Positions 58,201-64,000 of a stretch of DNA of 64,000 nt are shown here, piece after piece (the first letter of the stretch is position 1; each line of letters opens with the position of its first letter). This DNA is from Edaphochlamys debaryana (taxonomy: Eukaryota > Chlorophyta > Chlorophyceae > Chlamydomonadales): the NCBI GenBank assembly GCA_016858145.1, contig JAEHOE010000029.1:1-64000 (forward strand). The letters run 5' to 3'. Position numbers and translations under genes: made by a program. Below the pieces are notes generated by a model, which was not told the origin of the DNA, searched no databases, and worked only from the letters and a program-made list of their open reading frames with translations.

Positions 58201-61200
58201 CTACTGCAGCGCGCGCCTGCTGGTGATGCCCTTGGCAACGGCCGCCGCCTGCCGCACGCGCGACCAGCCGTGCTGCGTGCGCCGCTGGCGTTGGTGGGGC
58301 ACCTGCGGAGCCACAGAGAGCGAGCACAAGCCGGGATTGCTACTCAGCTTCCTTGCTTGGCCACAAACACATATGCATCACGAAGCCAATGTGATTGCTC
58401 CCTCCTTCCTCTCTCGGTGCTCTCAGATTCTACCTCCCCGACACACACACCCTTTCCCACCTCGAATGCGCTGGCCGTCTTGGCGACGGCGGCCTTGACC
58501 GGTACGGTGGCGGCGGCCACTGCGGGCCCCGCGGCCGCGGGCCGGGGCCTCACCGCCCCGTCCTTGACCATCTGTGCCCAAATGCGGGTGGGCTCGGGGC
58601 AGTCCTGGGGGGTGGGGTGGGGAGGGAGGGAGCGAGGGAGAGGGAGAGAGGGGAGGTGGCTGGGGATGTGGGGGTTGACGCGTGTGGGTGAGGGGCTGCC
58701 GGGTTGGGCAGGAGATCCTAAGGGTAGTTGACATGTGACGAGGGTTGTCGGGGTAAGGGTCGAATCCCGGTGTGCATGTGAACGCCCCCTCAGCAGGGTA
58801 CCGCCAGGTCCAGTGCATGGTCGGGTGCGCGCTCAGCCCATGGCCTTTATGAGAGTAAGGCTTACGTAATGGGCATTGGCGTCCAGCCTCCGGTAAAAGG
58901 CCAGGTCCTGGAAGGGCAATGGAAGGGAAAGCGAGGGGGGTTGTAGGCAGAGACCAGAGAGGGACGGACATAAATTGTGGGCAGTGCGGTGGTGCGTTGG
59001 GGGCAAGTCTGCCGCCGCTGGGCGCAGGTGCTGAGCAGCAAGGCTCGGCCCACAAGCTTCCACACACACACTCAGCCCCACCTCATGCCCTTCCACCCTC
59101 TTTCTCCCCTTGTCCTCCCTCTGCTCCACTTCCGCTACCCCCCTGGTCTACCCTTCCGCCTCGCCTTCTGCCTCTCCGTCAAAATCGCTCCCCAACCCCA
59201 CCCCCCACCTTTGTGGTCATTCCGCTGACCCCTGAGCCCATGAGCTGCGCCCTCCGCGCGTACTCCCCCACGCTGCCCATGTAGTGGTAGATGAGCAGGG
59301 GGGAGGTGGTGGGGTTGGCCTTGGCGTGGGCCTGGGGGGGAGGAGGGGGAGGGCGAGGGGCAGGGGGAGGAGGGGGCAGGGGAGGAGGGGGCAGGTGGGG
59401 GAATGAGAAACGGGGACAAGGTTACGCGATAAGCAAGGCCAGCAAAGTGCAAGGGGGCGTTGACGGTGGTACTTGCGCACAGCCTCCAAGCACGCCACAG
59501 CATGCGTAGTGCCTTTACAAATGTCCTTGATCATGGCACCTTCGTCCCCAAAACTCCTGCCCTCACGCCCACGCACCTGCAGCACAGTGGCATTGTCGCC
59601 CACGCGGATGCCCGTGCGGCCTGGGCGGAAGAGGGGTAAAGGAGGAGGTAGGGGCTTGTCAGGGGCCGGAAGAGGGGTAAAGGAGGATGGTGGGAGTAGA
59701 TCAGGTCAGGCAAGCAGTCAGTGGCAAGGATGGCTGTCAGGCCAATCCCCACGTGCCTCTCACGTTTGAGCCCTAGCGCCTTAACCCAGCTACTGCACCG
59801 CCCCTCCCGCCCCCTCACCCCCGGAGTAGGCAAACATGTGGGCGTTGCCCGACACATCGGCGTAGTCCAGATGCGCAATGCCCTTCAGCTGCGGAGGCAA
59901 CAAAGAATACATTCAAGGACTGCTACTTTCTTCGAGGTCCTCTCAGAGGCAATACGGGGTGGAGCTCATGCGTGTGGTGGTGAAGGGAGGTCGCATGGGG
60001 GGCAGGCTGTGACGTGTAAGGGAGGCGGCGTGTCAAAACCCGTGCGCCCCAAACCCTCCGTCCCGTTTCCCACAGCCTGCACGCATGCCCTGGCCTTCCC
60101 TGTCTGCCCTTCTTGTCAAACCTCCCGCTCCCTGCCCTGCCCCCCTTCCTTCCATCCTTTGCCCCCTCTTCCCTAGACCCCACCCCCGTCGACTCACGTG
60201 GTCCCCCGGCATCCCGCTGCACTTGCTGAAGGACGCCAGCACGCCCTGCCCCGCCGCCCGCGCCTCCAGCCCGCCGCTGCCCACGGAGCGGCGGTGCGCC
60301 AGCACGGCCCCCGCGCTGCCCTCGAAGGATCGGAGCACGTCCGGGATGCGGTGGCCGAGGGAGGGCTCAGAGACCTGGGGGTGTGTGTGGGGGGGGCGGG
60401 GTATGGATGGCGCTGGGGGCGGGGGTGATGGAGATGGATGGTCAAAGGTTGGGGGAGGGCGCGGCCGGCTCGGGTAGGCAGGGGGGGCTCGGGAATGAAG
60501 GCAGGGCGGGGAAGAGTGCGTATGGTGTCAACGTGGAGTGTGGAAAGGATGGGGGTGCGGGTGGCTCGGTCGGCTGGAGGGGGGGCAGCAGTGCGGGCGG
60601 GATGTGTGCCCGAGACACCGAAGCCGAAACGCATCCCTCCTGCCTCTCCACTAGCGTGCCTAGTGCTCCTCCGCACCGTGGTGTACTCGTCTAGGTCAGT
60701 GAACATCATCCTGCGTAGAGGAGATCCGGAAACAGACGATGGTTAGGTAGGCGGGCTAGGGAACGAAGCCCTGGCACGTCAGCTGACTGCAGTCAGCAAG
60801 CAACGGCCAGGTCCCCCACCGCCGACCCTGAAAACCTTTACTTGCCATGTGAAGTAGCCTCGCGCCTCGTCGAAGCAGCGCTGGAACACGCGGCCCTGCA
60901 GCCCCTGCTTGAAGTCCTTGACCTTGGGCAGATCGCTGGTCAGGTACGTGTACTGCACCTGTACGGCAGCGTGCGGATGGAGGCAGGCATGTACGGCGGA
61001 AGGGGCGGGGTGGGGACGCCAAAAGTGATCCAGGAATCCCAGCCGTCCCCTTACCGCGCCCATACTCGTCCCCCGCGGCACGTGGGCTTCGAGGCCAGGA
61101 ATCTTCCTGGACATGATCCACATGGGCGGGCACGCACCTTGCCCTCTACCGCGTAGTCCGCCACCTCGCCGAACATTGGCACCGTGCTGTTGTGGTCGAA

Positions 61201-61598
61201 CAGGAAGACCTTATCCACGCCCGCCCACAAGTGGTACTCCACCCCTGTGATAGATGCAGAGAGCAAGGGACGTGAAGGGCGCCCGACTGGCGTCGAGGGC
61301 CTCCCCTCTGACATTGGTTCCTTCAACCGGCGGGGGACGAAAGCGAAGGCGGGTTCGTCGCGGACCGGCCGACGAGTCCTTTTCAAAGCCAGCAGCGTCA
61401 TGTCCACCCTTCGACCTGAGTCTGTGCTGAGCGGAACTCACACTCCCTGATGTCCGCGTTGCCATCGCGCGCCAACAAGCAAGCGCTTAGGTAGCTTTTC
61501 TCGTTATGCGCTAGACTTATAGCCATGGCATGCACAAGTTGAGACAGCAAGAGGCATAGGGCAGTCGCGTAGGGCCTCGACCCTGCAACAACTGCCAT
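58201..61598 (-). CDS. Glycosyltransferase, GT92/DUF23-like, secretory pathway, 370 aa
   Basis: Predicted Golgi or secreted nucleotide-sugar glycosyltransferase. Eleven minus-strand exons join in phase to 1,113 bases: 61442-61598, 61138-61244, 60846-60958, 60677-60710, 60198-60374, 59819-59888, 59577-59620, 59209-59331, 58866-58907, 58461-58604 and 58201-58302. The ATG at 61598 opens a signal peptide or anchor (ALCLLLSQLVHAMA). The N-terminal core has the family pattern CLLARDGNADIREWVEYHLW, then GVDKVFLFDHNST. The metal-binding site appears as WMMFTDLDEY, where the DxD-type Asp residues lie; the Trp codon and the codons after it are joined by a GC-AG intron. Later motifs are HRRSVGSGG, FSKCSGMPGDH and IYHYMGSVGEYARR. 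The last 80 residues are Ala/Arg-rich and less conserved. The fold assignment is good; the sugar and acceptor are unknown. PF13704-type GT2 is an alternative family label. Confidence 0.85.
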
Positions 61599-64000
61599 CG
61601 TTGCCGAACTGAGGCGTTAAGTGAAAGCCACCAACCTACTGGACTGCCTGCGCAGATAAACAAAGGTAGCGCTGCAGCAGGCGTGCAGCGGGGCTCAAGT
61701 GCCCGAGGTTCGGTCGGTTTGGGGTGGTCAGGCAGGTATCTACGGGAGCCGTCGTAATGCGCTCAAATTGGCGCGAAATTGTCGAAGCGAATCGAGCTTT
61801 TGGCACAGATTGCACGAGCGGCGGCCCTGCGCCTTGGCACCTTGGCACGCGCGTGCAAGCACAGGTTGCACCACACACGGTCAGCCCCAGATAGCTAGCT
61901 TTCTCGTCACAAACTAGACCATACGGCGTTGTGCTGATGTAGAAATGAGGCGTGCTGCGTTTGCGACGACACACCTGCACTTCCTCGCTCGTTCCCCGCC
62001 CGGCCCTGTGCAACACGGTCGGTGTAGTCCGAACGGGCACGCGGTTATTACCAGACCCCCCAACCCCAGGCCAAAAGGTCCACGTGAGGCCAGAGGCTGG
62101 ATCGGCGTGCACTCCTTGCGGCGGGGACGTACGCAGGATAGCGGACATCGAGGGAGACATCATTTCCCCATTCTCGGAGACAGACACGCACCACGTGTCG
62201 CAAGTTTGGCCGTAGAGGCCGTATAAGCTGGGCCCCACCCAGCGCAAGTCAACTACTTAGGAGCGTTGAGGCACTGCCCGTTTCCGGCCTGCTGGGCGCA
62301 GCGCCAACCCGGGAGTTCGTTGGGTTTCGGCGGGCCCGGAGCGGACCTTGCGCACTTTGCCTCTTTCGAGCAGCCACTAGCGTCGCAGGCCCTAACTCAT
62401 CTATTCATGGTGCTGTGGCGCTGCGCGGCATTGAACGCGAGCCGATGTTTGAAACCACGAAATGTGGAAAATGCTGGAATACAAAGATCGCCAAACAGCA
62501 GCTGGCGCCAGGCAGTGTGTTGCTGAGAATGTGTGGGATGTGCAGCGGTGAGTAGCTGGGCCGTAACGGGCAGCGGGCCTCGCTCTGTTTCTTTCGCGCC
62601 GCCGAGCATTCCTCGGCGGCGCGCTCCTGCTCGCCCTTGCTCGCTTGGCACCTCAGCTTCAGACCACACTTCTAGAGAGATGTGCGCGGGGCTTGCAGTG
62701 TCGCGAGAGAGTACAGAGGGCTTGATGGGGCGGGGTCTGAGGTCCCTCCCGCCTGAGGCCTCCGTCCGTCCCCCGTTACGTGCGCCCTTCTCACACGCTC
62801 CCGCCGCCAGTCGGGCGCTGGCACTGACGGGCAGAAAGCGGCGGGAGGGAAGGGTGTGTAGATGCTGACTTGCTGAGGAAGCCAGCGAGCGGGCACCAGC
62901 CCTTTGCGCTTGGGTGCTGGGGTACCTCTGGCGGCTAGGTGGTACGCTTCGATAGATGCGTAGCGTAGGGTCTAGGGTGTGGGTGCATGCCTGGTGGCTG
63001 CATGGCTGGACCCTCGGAGGAACGCCAAGCAACGTCACGGGCTTGCCTCCTGCAAAGCCACTGCATGCATGCGCCGATACCGAGCATCCGTGTGGGACGC
63101 GGATGACTGACTTGGCACAGCTTGGCCCCACGCATCGGTTCGATCGGTTCCTTGCACTTTAAATGTCGCATCATGCATGATGACGGCACATCAACGCTTC
63201 TCTCATATGCCTTCGGTCACTTTGCGCAGGTCACAAGGGGGGGAGAGGCTGAAGCGCACAACGTGGGTGCTACACAGTACATCAGCCACCAGCAAGCAAC
63301 GGCCCGCGCGCGGTACACAAGTAGTACTCATGAAGAACACAGCAAGGGAAGGGCCCCTAAAGGCCCGAAGGGCCCCTACAGGCCCGAAAGCCTCCCCAAC
63401 CACGCACGGTATTGCCACGAGCAGTGCCGAGGCCGTCAGATTAATAAGACACTCAACCGCACCTAGGGCACCCCCGCCCTCAGCCCTCAACTTTGATCTG
63501 AAAGAATTGCGACCATGGCATGCTGCGCCACCTACAGATCGCGCGCGCTCAATGTCATACAGGCCAGCCCGCAGGGTACAACCAATCACCAGCCGCACAA
63601 TCGCAGGCTGGAAGGCCATTGCCCCCTCTCCTCTCCCCGTCATCCCCAATGCCAGACATGACGTACAGAGTCACCCGTCGCGAGCGATGCATGCGCCCCG
63701 AGCAGGGCACAGCGTTCTTGCAACATAACAACTATCGCCTCCATATGCTTATGCCTATCCGTCTACCTCACTAGTCCTGTGGCCTACTGCATTCGCACCG
63801 TCATGACCCTGCAAACCGCCACACCCAGCCACGGCGCCACGCGCCGAGGTGCCTACCTGACACTATTACACCTAGGTCCTGCCCATCGCCCCCTAGGTCA
63901 ACACAACGTAAAAGAAAGTCTTGCTACTCTCCCGCCGTCAAAGGGTCAAAAGCGCTTGGGGAACTGCCCACGCCCAACTCAAGGGAGCGCACGCTCAGAG
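61599..64000. other. Right-hand flank, no gene recognised
   Basis: The first part should be the promoter of the glycosyltransferase. An uninterrupted 203-codon minus-strand frame (61636-62247) has no recognisable domain. A perfect 14-base palindrome (CATCATGCATGATG) lies at 63169-63182, and a degenerate repeat of GGGCCCCTA/AGGCCCGAA lies at 63351-63392. The composition is more even than in the genic regions. Confidence 0.4.

Noticed and set aside
1..64000. CRISPR arrays, bacterial operons, ribosomal or transfer RNA genes
   Set aside because: No spaced identical repeats, Shine-Dalgarno-led gene strings, rRNA-like blocks or cloverleaf sequences were seen. The window is eukaryotic nuclear DNA.

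Overview
This window is nuclear DNA from a green alga of the Volvocales (Chlamydomonadales). The evidence is high GC, very many short GT-AG introns, proline-rich cell-wall glycoproteins including a pherophorin (a family known only from volvocine algae), and a ciliary intraflagellar transport gene. Genes were found by joining exons whose splice phases agree. Where exon coordinates are given, every junction was checked for phase, and three exons fail by one base. The species cannot be named from this sequence.

Layout. 209-2351 (-): part of an unrecognised, probably multi-pass membrane protein, cut by the left edge. 3467-7643 (+): an RluA-type RNA pseudouridine synthase of the plant RPU6 kind, with one apparent frameshift. 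8509-13765 (+): an orphan 366-residue single-pass membrane protein in 11 exons. 15536-18516 (-): a secreted Ser/Pro/Glu-repeat wall protein with one apparent frameshift. 18517-21367: repeat-rich intergenic DNA with two families of degenerate direct repeats. 21368-23813 (-): a protein with three EF-hands and two cysteine clusters. 26261-31391 (-): a pherophorin with two proline-rich rods and one apparent frameshift. 33323-46704 (-): IFT121/WDR35 in 37 exons. 47038-56823 (+): NAA25, the auxiliary subunit of the NatB N-terminal acetyltransferase, in 26 exons. 58201-61598 (-): a GT92/DUF23-like glycosyltransferase in 11 exons. 61599-64000: no gene recognised.

Functional themes. IFT121 belongs to the IFT-A complex of cilia, and its start lies only 333 bases from the divergent start of NAA25, so the two probably share a promoter region. 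The two proline-rich proteins are extracellular matrix components. The glycosyltransferase would act in the secretory pathway, but a link to the wall proteins is only inference.

The most unusual signals are in the introns. Many open with a G-run after the donor and close with a C-run before the acceptor. Several IFT121 and NAA25 introns hold near-exact copies of the adjoining exon boundary, including the splice site. A short CAACCG/CGGTTG-type motif recurs in introns of unrelated genes and also occurs inside one NAA25 coding exon.
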